Shown here piece after piece: positions 22,227 to 34,011 of a stretch of DNA of 64,000 nt. Each line of letters begins with the position of its first letter. Position 1 is the stretch's first letter. The translations under genes were made by a program, and so were the position numbers. A model generated the notes under the pieces. The model saw nothing but the letters and a program-made list of their open reading frames with translations, made no database searches and had not been told where the DNA came from. This DNA is from Rhododendron vialii (taxonomy: Eukaryota; Streptophyta; Magnoliopsida; Ericales; Ericaceae). The DNA lies in assembly GCF_030253575.1 (NCBI RefSeq), contig NC_080561.1:6895001-6959000 (forward strand), given 5' to 3'.

Positions 22227-22464
22227 GAGCCCGTTTCAGAACTCAAAATAAGTATTTATTTTTTAAGAAGACAATTTCAAGCTCAAAAATAATATATTTA
22301 TACAAATAATTTTTCTAACAATATGTATCTTATTTGATATATATCATTAAGATCTTTTGAACGGTACAAAAAAATTAAAAATTTATTTTTTATTTATATT
22401 ATTTTTGAGTTTGAAAATGTAAAATAAGTACTTATTTTTTAAGAATGTATCCTGGAACGGAGCC
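22227..22464. mobile_element. Short MITE
   Basis: The left end GAGCCCGTTTCAGAAC and the right end, read backwards as GGCTCCGTTCCAGGA, are similar. Both are followed by AATAAGTA(T/C)TTATTTTTTAAGAA. The core is AT-rich. ATCTT occurs on both flanks and may be part of a target duplication. Confidence 0.6.
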
Positions 22465-22968
22465 ATCTTGTGGGATTGAAGGCAAACGAAAGAAATGAAA
22501 GTGATAAAATTAAGAAAGTGAAAAAAGTTTAAGGTAAACTTATTACAGTACCTTTTTTTATTTTCACTTATTAATTTCATTTGCATGACATTGAGAATAA
22601 AATACATATTGTTTTTCATCTTTGAACTAACATAAAATAAAGATCAATCTCTGAATAACTTCTCCTAATATCCCCACTTACAAATTAACTACCCACTCCA
22701 GTAAAAAGTAACTCTAACCAATTATCTTATCCTTATATATAAATTAGTAATTAACTTCCCACTTGCCGATCAAAAAGTAAATAATACTCTACCCACTTAA
22801 TAAATTAACTACCCATTTCGCCTTCCACTCCGACATGTTTTCCATCCACTCCACAAAATTTGAAACAAAATACTAAATACTAACAAATTGATTAAATACT
22901 TAAAATGCTCTAATTAAATTTATTTTCCAAAAAATACTCCTATCAACTATACTACGTAGTACTCTCCT

Positions 22969-22980
22969 ATAAAAACAAAA
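22969..22980 (+). promoter_or_regulatory. TATA box candidate of the NiCoT-like gene
   Basis: CCTATAAAAACA lies about 150 bases before the ATG at 23,123. A CT-rich leader (23,030-23,060) follows at a distance usual for plant promoters. Confidence 0.55.
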
Positions 22981-23122
22981 CAAGTGTTTAATTGCAGATA
23001 CGTAGCTCTATCCTGATTCTGATTTCCACCCCCCCTCTCTCTCTTGATTCTTCTCCTTAACAAACAAATACGCCTTTGAGCCTCTTTGGTCACGGAAAAT
23101 CCCAGAGAGGGAGAAAGAGAGA

Positions 23123-26100
23123 ATGGAGAGGCTTATCTACTCTAAATTCTCTCCAAAACCCTCTACTCATCACCTCCCTCAACTCGGCCGAATCGACGCT
23201 GCAAGACTCCGTCTTCCGGCCGAGTCACTGCGAGTCGCCTCGCTTTTCCACAAACACGATGACCCATCTCGTCGTTCGTCCCTTCTAACGATCCCTAATA
23301 GAGTACCCGATAAATACCCTACCAAATGTTCATCTGCCTCGTCTTTTCCACCAGTGGATTTGCAAAATGGGTCGAAGCCTACACGCCATTTGGTCAAGAA
23401 AATCGTGGAAAGGTCTTTTGGGCCACGAAAGGTATGAACTTTATGCGATTGGACGTGGGTTTTTTTTTTTTGTTAGCGTTTTGTTGGTGGCGTATTCTGA
23501 TTAGTGGTTACTTGGAATTTGGGAATTTTGAGAATTTGTGCTGTCTTTTTGGGGTGATTTATTCCGTTGAGTATTTGTTAGTACAATTCAATAGTTTTCA
23601 TCAGTGTACAATTCAATAGGTTTGGCTGCTGACTAGTTAGCAGCTAATCCCCGCCTAGGCGCTAGGCGCCCCTTTTCCGCCCGACAACGCCCAGAGATTT
23701 TTAGAACATTGGTTTTCAAATGCTAAAGTTTGCGGGTCGTTGATTGATTTATTAATGTTCTTTTGGTGTGTGATAACCGACGGGCAAGCTAATAAATAGT
23801 GGCTTTTTTGTGCAGTATATTCTGGAAATTTTACTTTGATTATGAGTAGACAAGTTATGCATCAATTGTTATTCCAAGGAGTGGATATACATTGTTGGTA
23901 ATTGTGCCAAATATATGTTTGAGCATTTTAGGTTTATGGCTCTTTTGATTTGAGTGGGCACGGGGCAAAAAAACGAACTCTTGATCCATGACTTCAACCA
24001 ATATCAGGAAGGAGCAACCGAGATCTTTGCCAGCATAAAACTATAGGAGCTCCTCTTTCAATTTGGTGAATTAGTCATTCTGTAGTAAGCAATATATTCC
24101 ATGTTCTCCTTCTACTTGCTGATTATTGTGACTGTGTTCGCTTTGGGTCTCTAAAACCAACCCCTCTTTGCGCATGGTCAATTGGAAGTGTGTTATGGGG
24201 AGCTGCATGATTGCTAATTACTGAGTGCCTTCCGTGTTGACTTTGGGTTTGGATTATGAGGAGCTGCATGATTGCTAATTGCCTATACGTCCTCTAAGTG
24301 TCTGTAAGTTGTTATGATTTGCCTATCAAAAAAAAAAAATTTGTTATGATTTCGTTCAACGGAAGCAATCTTATTTGCAAGTTTTTACAGTTTCATTTTA
24401 AGGGGTGGAAAATAGAGTAGAAGGGATCCTTTCATTTGTTAGAGTGGATTTATATCTTCATGTCCTTAGCTGTCGTTTCTTTTGAGCATGTATTATCACC
24501 AAAAATGTGTATCAGTAGAGCTGGTTTGCATTTAAAGTTTAGTTTCAATAGGGCTTACTGTATTTTGTGGTTGAATGCTGTAGATAAAGGCAGGGTTCTT
24601 AGGTGACTTTGAAATGTCAAAAAGGGGTACCACTTTCTCCATTTTATTATAACTTGGAGTTAGGTTGGCATGACTACTGTATAAATTTTACTGAGAAAAG
24701 GCCAGTCAATTAGGCGGTTACTTAGGGACTATGAAGCACGGGTACTTCAGAAATGTCGCCGTACCCGTACCGGGTACGGGTACGGCGCCGGTACGGCAAA
24801 AACGTACCGGGTACGGCATGGGTACGGCAAAATCTGATCGGGTACTTTTGATAATTTTGGGTACGGCATGGGTACGTTTTAGCCCAAAATGATTTTTTTT
24901 TCAAAATTTCAGGGATTTTTTTGTAAATAATTATAAAATATGGGCTTATTGTGTAATTTTTTTGTCTTTTATATACACATACACGTTTATGAGTCACTGA
25001 GAGAGGCAGCGGTCTAGGGCTCCAAATCGGAACAGAAGACGTAAGTTCTCTCTCTTTTATATACACATACACGTTTACACTGAGTCAATGTTTGTAAGTA
25101 CTGTTGGTATGTAAGGAACAAGGAACTCGTCTAGCTTTGATCTAGGCACGTTGAACTTGATATATGAACTTCGAACTTTTATCTATCTTACATTTTGTTG
25201 GTAAAATGGGTTTATATTTCATTTAAAGCAATAAAAAAATAGAAAAAAATTATATATCTAGTCGCCGTACCCCCGCCGTACCCATACCCTACTTTTTTGG
25301 GGTTTTGCCGTTTCCCGTACCCGTACCCGTACCGCGTACCGGTACCCGTGCTCCATAGCTTAGGGATAGGTGTCGTGATTTTTTTCTGCCATTGAGCTCT
25401 AATCTCTCTTAAGCACCTCGGCTCCTGCCAAACTTGGGAAATTGTATCCCCTCCCACAGCCTTAGTCCGTGCTCTTTTATTCGCCTTATAGGGAAATTTG
25501 AATAAGTTGATAGGTTTGTGCGTGTCTGAGTTATATTTTGCGACATTCAGTATCAAAGGTGCCAATCTGTTTCCTGTAGTTTTAGATCCAGATAGTTGAA
25601 ACTTTTTTCAGAGGCACATAGATACGCAATTGGGTTCTAAGTGTCCAGTGTCTCGTTCTTGAAATAACAATCGAAAGGTGAATTGCTTCAATCAAGAGAG
25701 GGATTCCCTCTTTGTTATTTTTGTGGTATGATATCCTTCAATTCACATAAATCATTATTACACCTATTGTCTGCCGCACGTGAAAAGCCGGTACTTTGCT
25801 TACCTAGCACTTAGCGTCATCATTATGTAAAGTTGGGTGTATCTTTCATGGCAGAACAACTGATGGTTCTTTCAGAAAATGAACATAGATAGAAGTGTGC
25901 TAGTTAGTTTTACTGGTGCTTATAGGCTTATGGCTTTACAGCATTCTAAATGATGCCAGAAAAAGGGGCTATTTCCCGAATTGCATCTATACTATCTCGG
26001 ATTTCTCTTAATGTTGTGGAGCTGTCTTTGTTTTCTGCACCTTATCCGACTAGTAGCATGTTCATACCAAGTGTACAGACACCAAGATTCCTGCCAAGCT

Positions 26101-27370
26101 TTGCACTAGTTTGCTCTATTGGTGCAGCACATTTTGGGAGCAAGGTGTCATAGCTTGGAAAAGATACAGTGATTCTTGATGATTGTGGTTATTACTATCT
26201 TTTTTTATATCCGATGGCTTTGATCATAACCAGGATCTTGAAATTGTTCATTGTAATATGAAATTGATAAGCTACTAGGAAGAGTGTGGACAACTGAACC
26301 TTTTCCTTCTCTCTTCTTCCTCTTTTTGGTTTTGTTGAGAAACTTTCATCCTGCAGTCTACTTGGCATTTTGTCTGTTCGTCATTGGTGCACTTTATATG
26401 TGAAGGGTCATAGGCATACACGTGCACATCTATATACACTTGTATACGTTCTCACAGTTTGTATAAAAATGATATTCATTTCCGTTATATTCTGGTGAAG
26501 TATTTTCTGTTTCCTTAAATGTTTCAGGCAGTTGCTGCTGGAACAATTGCACTACTCTCAGCTCTCATTATGATATTAATCCATCCAGTCATAGTGTCGC
26601 CAGCTTTGGCCACCTTCCAAACCGCAACCAAGACGGGGGCTCCAACTGCAGTTGCAGCAGGGCAAAGACTTATCCGCACTGAACTACTCAGTAGCGCTTG
26701 GACTGGTTTCTTCGCTGGTTGCTTACACACGCTATCAGGCCCTGACCACCTCGCCGCATTGGCGCCACTCTCAATTGGACGCACTCGACTCGAAAGTGCT
26801 GCCGTTGGAGCATTATGGGGTTGTGGTCATGACGCTGGCCAAGTCATTTTTGGCTTACTCTTTCTAGTACTAAAAGATCGACTCCATATCGAAATCATCA
26901 GAACATGGGGCACAAGAGTTGTGGGATTTACTCTACTTGTTATTGGTGCTATGGGAATAAAGGAGGCTTCAGAGGTCCCTGCCCCTTGTGTTGCCTTAGA
27001 AAACGGCGAGTGCGATGTCAGTGTCTATGAAACCCTTGATAACCCCAAAACCGAAAAGAAGAAGAAAATAGGGTTTGCGACTTTTGCGACAGGTATTGTG
27101 CATGGTTTGCAACCGGACGCATTGATGATGGTACTGCCTGCACTTGCTTTGCCTTCTCGCTTGGCGGGGGCAGCATTTCTAGGTATGTTCTTGGTTGGGA
27201 CTGTTGTTGCGATGGGAAGCTATACCGTGTTTATAGGCTCGTGTAGTCAGGCATTGAAAGAAAGGGTACCTAGAATTACTGAGAAGCTGACATGGGCTTC
27301 CTCCATTGTAGCCATTGCTCTTGGACTTGCTATCATCATAAGCCAGTTTTTCGGGTTTAGCCTCTATTGA
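23123..27370 (+). CDS. Plastid-targeted NiCoT/UreH-like membrane transporter
   Basis: Exon 1 is 23123-23431, exon 2 is 26528-27370; phase 0 junction, 383 residues. Exon 1 (103 aa) is rich in Ser, Arg and Pro with few acidic residues, like a chloroplast transit peptide. Exon 2 carries several membrane segments and the NiCoT/UreH-type metal motif HTLSGPDHLAALAP (H170, D176, H177). WGCGHDAGQVIFG and GIVHGLQPDALMMVLPALA follow, as in the high-affinity nickel-transport family. The HX5DH spacing resembles UreH-type members rather than the classical HX4DH. The substrate in plants cannot be read from sequence. The 3.1 kb intron holds a hAT element. The frame is intact and a leader and TATA box precede it, so the gene is probably functional. 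Confidence 0.88.
24729..25358. mobile_element. Non-autonomous hAT element in the NiCoT-like gene intron
   Basis: A perfect 8 bp duplication CTTAGGGA flanks it (24,721-24,728 and 25,359-25,366). The ends are CTATGAAGCACGGGTAC and its near-perfect inverse GTACCCGTGCTCCATAG. Subterminal arrays of GTACGG/CCGTAC units lie at both ends. An internal direct repeat (TTTTATATACACATACACGT) occurs twice about 70 bases apart. There is no transposase. It is a clean hAT MITE. Confidence 0.95.
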
Positions 27371-27708
27371 TTTAAGTCCTTTTATAAGGTATTGTTAACC
27401 CACAGGGGATTGCTCAAAACGTAGTGAAAAGGTGGGAGCAAAGTTAGGAAAGAATTGAGGGATATTTAGTAGCAGCAGTGTTCATGGTTTAGAAATTTCA
27501 TCTTATCGGGATTACTTTATTTATTTTCTTTTAGATGGTTGTTATTTTACAAAAATTTGGACCTTTCTGCATTCTGATTAACTATTTGTGACTTGAGTTT
27601 TCACATTGGAGTCCAGACTCAATTGGAAATTTGGGTTTTCAATTCTGGTTTGTGCTCGCAATTCACCTACGTGCCCTGCAAGAGAAAAAAGCTTGAACCT
27701 AATGGTCG

Positions 27709-28109
27709 TATCCTGTCCAATTTCTTCCCATCTTTCCTGTCCAGTTTGGATTATTTGTGGCTCCTTCTTGGGCCCACAACAATGATTGGAACCGTTCGTT
27801 TTTAAGAGCTCGTCAAGAACATTGACGACGCCAAAAATCACGTCGATCCGATATCATTTGATATTATTTCGAAATGCATTGTGCCAAATGGGTTGCAACC
27901 CAGTGTTAGCACACTTTTTTTCTTACGAACTTAATGCATTTCGAAATAATATCAAACAATATCAGATCAACGTGATTTTTGGCGTCGTCAATGTTCTCGA
28001 CGAGCGCTAAAAATTGAACGGTTCCGGTCATTGTTGTGAGCCCGGGAAGGGCCCACAAATGATCCAAAACTATACTGGACTAGTTGGAACCCAGGACTGG
28101 ACGGGATTC
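27709..28109. mobile_element. Long palindromic MITE
   Basis: Arms at about 27,709-27,874 and 27,934-28,109 are reverse complements over about 170 bases. The shared block GACGACGCCAAAAATCACGT appears in both orientations. The roughly 60-base loop holds a smaller palindrome, GGGTTGCAACCC. Outer ends read ATCCTGTCC and, inverted, ATCCCGTCC. No clear target duplication was found. It lies between two convergent host genes, so a transcript running past either could form a hairpin. Confidence 0.8.
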
Positions 28110-28852
28110 TGTCCCTTGTCAAGGATGTATCAAAAGATGTGACTTTTAGGGCTCTGTTGGCAGCACATCAGAGTTCTTGAGTTCCAGAGAAGCATGGTTG
28201 CAAGGTTGAAACTTGAAAAAGGAGTTGTCAAAGCGGCACCACTAGGATTGAAGAATTGATAGATTGAGAGCTCAATGTTGATTCTCTGAGTCTGCACCTT
28301 TTTTTCCCATTTTCTTCGGTGGTTCAACCCAGAATGGCAGATGGTTCTGGAACCAATGGTTTGTTCACCCGTTTCTTTCACTAATTGCCCTAACAATCGC
28401 TATGCATTCCTTGATACTAGATTATGATTCAACTGAAAGAAACATCCAATAGACTAAAATGGTTAGTTGCAAAAAGCTGCAATATTTACCAAGGAACAAT
28501 CCAGCAGTAATTTAACAAGGGTTTTGAAAAAAATGCAACACAAACCAGATGAGAGAAACCATCTTCATTCTGATTACAGAACAATGTACATCAGTCCTTC
28601 CAAGGATAAATGACCTAGGCCTACAAAAAGAAAACCAAAACCACAATTCCGAGTATACAAAAACCATAGAGAGTTAATCTTTTCCTATCTGTAGTAAGTC
28701 CAAACAAATAGTCATGATCCATGGTAAATGGTTACACTGCTTCCAGGATGTTTTTGCTTAAGCAACGGATAACTCAATGAGGTCAGGAAGATAAGGAGGT
28801 CTGCATGTTTTTTGAAGCAACGATGCTGTGGAGAAATTTCTCAGTTAAAGTT
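28110..28852. other. Convergent intergenic region and PIS1 3' UTR
   Basis: The part nearest 28,853 is presumably the 3' untranslated region of PIS1. I see no separate gene or clear polyadenylation signal. Confidence 0.5.
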
Positions 28853-31800
28853 TTACGCCTTTTGCTTTTTGTTGATGTCGTAATCCACGCATAGATCTGC
28901 TGCTGTCTTCATCTGAGACCATAAAAACGAGTTTCAATTCAACTTGGTCCAGATCACTGCAATTCCAGGATCACAATACCCAAAACAAAAGAAATCCGAA
29001 AGAATGACATGCGAACACCAATTAGAAAAGGCACGGCTAGAATCCCCACTGAACCTTTGCAGTGAAGCCTACTAGAAAAAGTGTATTAGAATCATCATGA
29101 CAACACACATCAGCCAGACCAATGAAAGTGAAAAGGTAATCCATTAGCGACCACAATCGGCTGTTAAAGATTTAATCACAACCCCATTTTTCGACTCACA
29201 AACCCCTCCCAGACCCCAACCTTAGTTGCAGGAACCTTCAACTATGCCCACGTTTCTTCGACGGAAACGTGTTTCCGCGTTCCCGTCGAAGGAAACTCCA
29301 AGAAACCCGTCCCAATGACGACGGGAACTCGTTCCTTACCTATACGGGAACTTACACCCAAAAAACGGTTGAGAGACTTACGATTCAAGTTGCAATTGGT
29401 ACCTTTAAAGTTGTTTTGATCTTGTTAGTGAGCACATCTGATATTAACCTTCTAGAGTCATATTAATGCCCTTAACTTTTATGCCTACTTAATATGCACA
29501 AGAGCTCTATTGTGTAATCATGTGCTACAATAAAAATGTTGAAATATAACTAGAAACTTATAATTTTAATAGTAATATTTTATGTGGTAGAATAATATTT
29601 ATATATATACATTTAACAATATAAAACTCCAAAATATATTTATAATTTTAATAATTTTTCCTAACCGCTCCCAATGGCGCTCCCACACTTCTGTGATCAT
29701 CCGCTCCCGCTCCCGCTCCCGCTTCGTGTAACTAAGACCCCAACTAAAAGTACATACATAACAGAGAAAATAGCAAATGATTAGGAAAAGCTCTCTGAAA
29801 AAAGTGTAATGTTACAAGTAGCAGATAGCCTGCGAATAAACAATAATCTACATGAGGAGGGTATTGTCACTGTTGTCATTATTGTCTGCCAATTTATAGA
29901 TAGAAAAGGAAACATCTGAAATCTAAGTGAGACAGTTCAGCATCATTATAGTCTAAACTGAGAAACGTTATCCAAAATCAATGCAAGCATTACCCTTAAC
30001 TTTAGACAATGAGTAAAAGAACTTATTACTGAATCTGTAATATGCACCAAAATTCAGCATAAAAGATATGCATATCAACTGAATTACAGTTTAGACAAAG
30101 AGGCTTGACAGTTGCTAACAAGAATCAGAAGCATATGCATGAGTCATGACTACTACTTTTCAAGACAAACTCACAATAAGCTCCACATTGAGTAGCTGTA
30201 TGAATGGAGGTAATATTTTGTCCATTTTAGTGTAGGCTTAGGATAGCTAAACTTCACCGCCACCCAGAAATAAGCTTCTTTCAATATTTGGTAGGGAGGT
30301 TAAAGAGGAAGGGAATGAGTCTGGCAGAAGACTCGAACGCAGCCATCACACCTGGTGAGGGAGCCAGGCCGTAGTCCTGGCCCTACGCCGAACCCCATTG
30401 TCTTCCACAAATGTATAGGACAGGAAATGTTTTTCTTCTTTACTTAGTGACAGCCATACTTCTTACCTGTATAAAATTTACTGCTTGCTTGATCGCCCAT
30501 CCAACCAATAGTAAAGCAAGTAGAACGGCAAGAGCTGAGTTCTGCTTGGCAGCCTCCAGTACAACCTAAATGGAAAGGATATAAATGATAACCTGGGTAA
30601 GAAAATCCTCACAAGTCACAACATTCAGGCAGAAAATGTAACACCATCATGCAAATGAAGTCTAACCTTGGTCAGATTCTCATTCTGGTTCTTCGCCAGA
30701 AGAAATAGAGTTATGTAAAGTAGCTACAGACCAAAGTACTTAGTTTAAATGAATAGCACAAATCCAAATGAAACAAATGTCTTAACAGAGGTAACCTGGA
30801 AAGATATTCACCTCACATGCAACACAACAGTAACACATAAAGATCCGATTTCCATAATACGCCTTGAATAGCCAATTAGTGCTGTCTTTGACATCTTTAT
30901 GGCTAGCTTTGCCTGCCAAGAATGTACTGCAAAGAATAAGTGGTGGCAGAAAACAAATGAAAAGCATTAATGGCCATAAAAAAATCCCCTGGAAAGTAGC
31001 ATGTATTCTAACAGAGGAGGACTTTGGTGAACATCAATTCTCGAGATCTATTCAATCTTCTTCAGATATAAATGCGACATGAGAAATACAAATTAATAAG
31101 TTAGAGTACCTATACATCTGGAACCAATGGCTGCCAATATCCAAAGCCAGTAATGACAAGAAAACTAAGCCAGGCCTGGAAAACAAACAATAGAAACCTC
31201 AAATATACAAGAAATAAACTCAAGTGTGATGACAGCAAAAGTTGCAGGTTAAAGCAATTTCTACCTATATACTTGGGAGAGAATTACCAGTAGACAAGCA
31301 GTGCTAATCCTGAGAAACAAAACATTATGAAATGGAATAATTGTGGTTGCTTAGGACAAAAACACTACAGAAGATGACAGACAAAGATTGGTAGTTGCTA
31401 TTATTACACCCTTCGCGCCATTTTGTTTTCCCATCTTCCACTTTGGAATGTCCCAAAAGGTATGTCACACTTTAAAAAGTCAAAGCCTAAACATTTTCGT
31501 TTTCCAAAACTGTCCTACAAATGGTTAGATCCTCTTTCAAACATAGGGAAGACAGGGGGCAATGTTGAAAATCACTACCTTTGTATTTCAATTTGAGTGC
31601 ATAAAATGCACGATCCAAAAAAAGTTGAAACTCCTGAAAGGACTACATCGTTGGATGGAAGGAGTATTATTATCAACATTATGCTTTTGAAAGAGAGAAG
31701 AGGGAAGATCACCTATCTGTCACCATGTCCAAAACGGCTCCAAAGGTCGAAACTGGAAGTAAGAGAGAAAAAACAAAAGGCATAGAGATAAATCAAATCA

Positions 31801-34011
31801 TCCTTCAATGTGTATGACAGTGTATACAATCTGGAATTGCAAAAGTTCGTCAATTTGACACAACCTTATTGTTGTAGAGTACAAGTCAGAGACATTTTGA
31901 GTAACACTTGCAAACTCTCTAAAACATTAAGAGTGTGTCCATTTATCAAGGTGTAAGGAGAAGAAGTCTTGTTCAATGAATTTTTTCATTTATCGCTGGC
32001 AAGGAGAATAAGTCTTTTATGAATAAATACCTAAATTGTCTATTGAGTAAATTGATTTTAGATTTTAGGTGCACAGATACACAGAGGGGGAGAGATCAGA
32101 TGGAACATCTAAACCAGAAAAAGAAGGTATTAAGATAAAGACGAGAAGGGGAAGAAGGTACAGGGAAAACTAAATGAAGAAAAAAAAATTAATGTATGGT
32201 TAATCAGTTTAGTATCATACAGGCAACCGATAGTTATAAACTTATAATGCTCCATTGACATATGCAGTATGTAGCCATTAATGGTCTACTTCAAGACATG
32301 TTTCTATGAAGAAAGAAAAAACTGAGGCGACAAGTTGCATTATCAGTAAGTTGATCCCATCTAATTGACACTAGACTGTAGACATTTAAGTAAGGTTTTT
32401 CAGAAACTTGAGTCTACAAGAACTAGATGAATTCATACCTTGATTAAATTTGCGAGCAAACCAACCATCCAAGGCATCACAGACAAAGCTGAAATCAGAC
32501 AAAACCAGTTACCACTTAACCTCTTCACAAAACTAGAGGCAACAAAACTCATTACAAACAAACGGTAACACATATAGCAATGAAAATAACTTATAATACT
32601 TTGGACCTCACCTAATGAAGTAGAGAACTGAGAAAAGCTGTTTGTTTGAAGAGCAAATGTAAAAGGCAAAGCAGTTCATGAGAACCCTTATATATCCTGG
32701 ATGTCATAGAGGCATAAGAGAATTAAACACACCAAATGGAAGTGAGCAACTATAGAAAAGAATTCTCAAGAATATTGCACACCCTTACGCCTTAGCATAG
32801 AAGCTAGAAAATGGCAGCACACCCATGTAACCCCAATGAACACATACGTTAGCCCCACAAAATCTACATATGTAAACAATATATTGACCCATTATCTGAA
32901 AAGGCAAAGAAGGCATGTGAACTCTTACGTTTCCTGTGTACCAATAAAGATTTCGACACGCAAATGGAACAAACTCAACATGAATGTTCCATACACTAAA
33001 CACTAATAACAAGAAAAAGGCAGCTCACTCTTGTAAGGAATAATGAACTCCTACAGTAACCCCACAATATGTAAGCAACATACTTGCAAAATAGCAACTA
33101 CCATAGAATGACATTTTCCTTGTGGCAAACCGATTACCCATATAAGCTTGCAATCAAAGAACTGAATAATACAACCATAGCCCGAGCACCCATAGAGGTA
33201 TAAAATAATCCAATACGCAAATGGAACTAAATCAACATGAATCTTGCATACACGAAACATCAATAAAAAGAAAATGGCAGCATATTGAACTCCTAGTAGC
33301 CCCACAATGGCCCCGTTTGCTAGCACATATAAGTTAGCTTTTTGGATTATAACTTTTTAGATTATTTGCTTAAATAAATTAAAACACGTTATAAATGTGT
33401 TTGTTATAGCTTTTTATAAGTTATAAAAAAAAAAGTATAACATGTTTGTTTCAATAAGCTATCAAATAGATTTTTATAAATGAAATGTCTAGATTGTCCA
33501 TAAAACTTGAGTAAGAATAACTTATTTACCTTAGGATTCTTTTGTCCATTCATGTTCTAACAACTTAAAATAAGCAAAACAGCTTCAAATTGGAGCTTAA
33601 AATAATCTAGCTTTTTTGGGTCAAATAAGCTAGAAAAGTCAAATAAATGATTATTCATAATTGTTAACAAACACCATTCATTAGCTTTTTTAAGCAAATA
33701 AGCTAGATTATAAGTGCTAACAAACGGGTCCAATGTGTAAGCAACATAATTGCAGAATAGCTACAGTCATTGAATTACATTAACTTTTTTCGGAAAACCC
33801 AAATAAGCTTATCTACCAATTAATTGAATAACACAAAAGAATCAAGAAATGCTCTCCACAGTGGCTGTGACATGCATTTCATATTATTGCCTATGTAATT
33901 TCTTTGAAGCCCTAATTGGAAAGGAACAAGAGAGTGAATAAAAAACCCACCAATGATGTTTGGAATGTAGAGGTACACAGATAATTTCCTGGGTCTCGAC
34001 TTCTTGGCCAT
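28853..34011 (-). CDS. PIS1: Phosphatidylinositol synthase (CDP-diacylglycerol-inositol 3-phosphatidyltransferase)
   Basis: Ten exons, all in phase: 34011-33951, 32696-32612, 32488-32439, 31752-31713, 31309-31265, 31175-31110, 30926-30812, 30723-30667, 30565-30467 and 28912-28853. The product has 225 residues, close to the 227 of Arabidopsis PIS1. It starts MAKKSRPRKLSVYLYIPNI. The CDP-alcohol phosphotransferase motif DGX2ARX8GX3DX3D is complete (D56, G57, A60, R61, G70, D74, D78). The middle block AGKASHKDVKDSTNWLF and the tail MKTAADLCVDYDINKKQ match the plant enzyme. It joins CDP-diacylglycerol and myo-inositol to make phosphatidylinositol in ER/Golgi membranes. Several hydrophobic segments fit a multi-pass protein. 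The last intron (1.55 kb) and the first (1.25 kb) carry transposons; coding sequence is intact. Confidence 0.96.
29221..29736. mobile_element. Non-autonomous hAT element in PIS1 intron 9
   Basis: An exact 8 bp duplication ACCCCAAC flanks it (29,213-29,220 and 29,737-29,744). The left end is CTTAGTTGCA and the inverted right end is CTTAGTTACA. Subterminal GC-rich tandem units (CCCGTTCC-like left, CGCTCC right) are typical of hAT MITEs. It contains no transposase. Confidence 0.85.
32800..33840. repeat. Three diverged tandem copies in PIS1 intron 1
   Basis: Units begin at (G)TAGCCCCACAA-like motifs near 32,850, 33,055 and 33,297. Shared blocks include CGCAAATGGAAC, CAACATGAAT and ATGTAAGCAACATA. 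The period is about 205-240 bases. The third copy is split by the MITE at 33,309-33,731. Confidence 0.75.
33309..33731. mobile_element. MITE inserted in a tandem repeat copy in PIS1 intron 1
   Basis: Ends are GGCCCCGTTTGCTAGCAC and, inverted, GGACCCGTTTGTTAGCAC. AAT (or CAATG, if one terminal base is counted as flank) is duplicated at both sides. The neighbouring repeat copy at 33,060 shows the uninterrupted site. The core is AT-rich with AAGCTAGATTATAA-type inverted motifs. GG...GTTTG ends and a 3 bp duplication suggest a PIF/Harbinger-like MITE. Confidence 0.8.

Noticed and set aside
24722-25565. Tyr/Gly/Arg-rich frames in the NiCoT-like gene intron
   Set aside because: Produced by GTACGG arrays of the hAT element.
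30290-30410. tRNA-like or SINE-like stretch in PIS1 intron 9
   Set aside because: GACTCGAACGC and a CCAGG...CCTGG palindrome are suggestive, but no cloverleaf or paired pol III boxes could be built.
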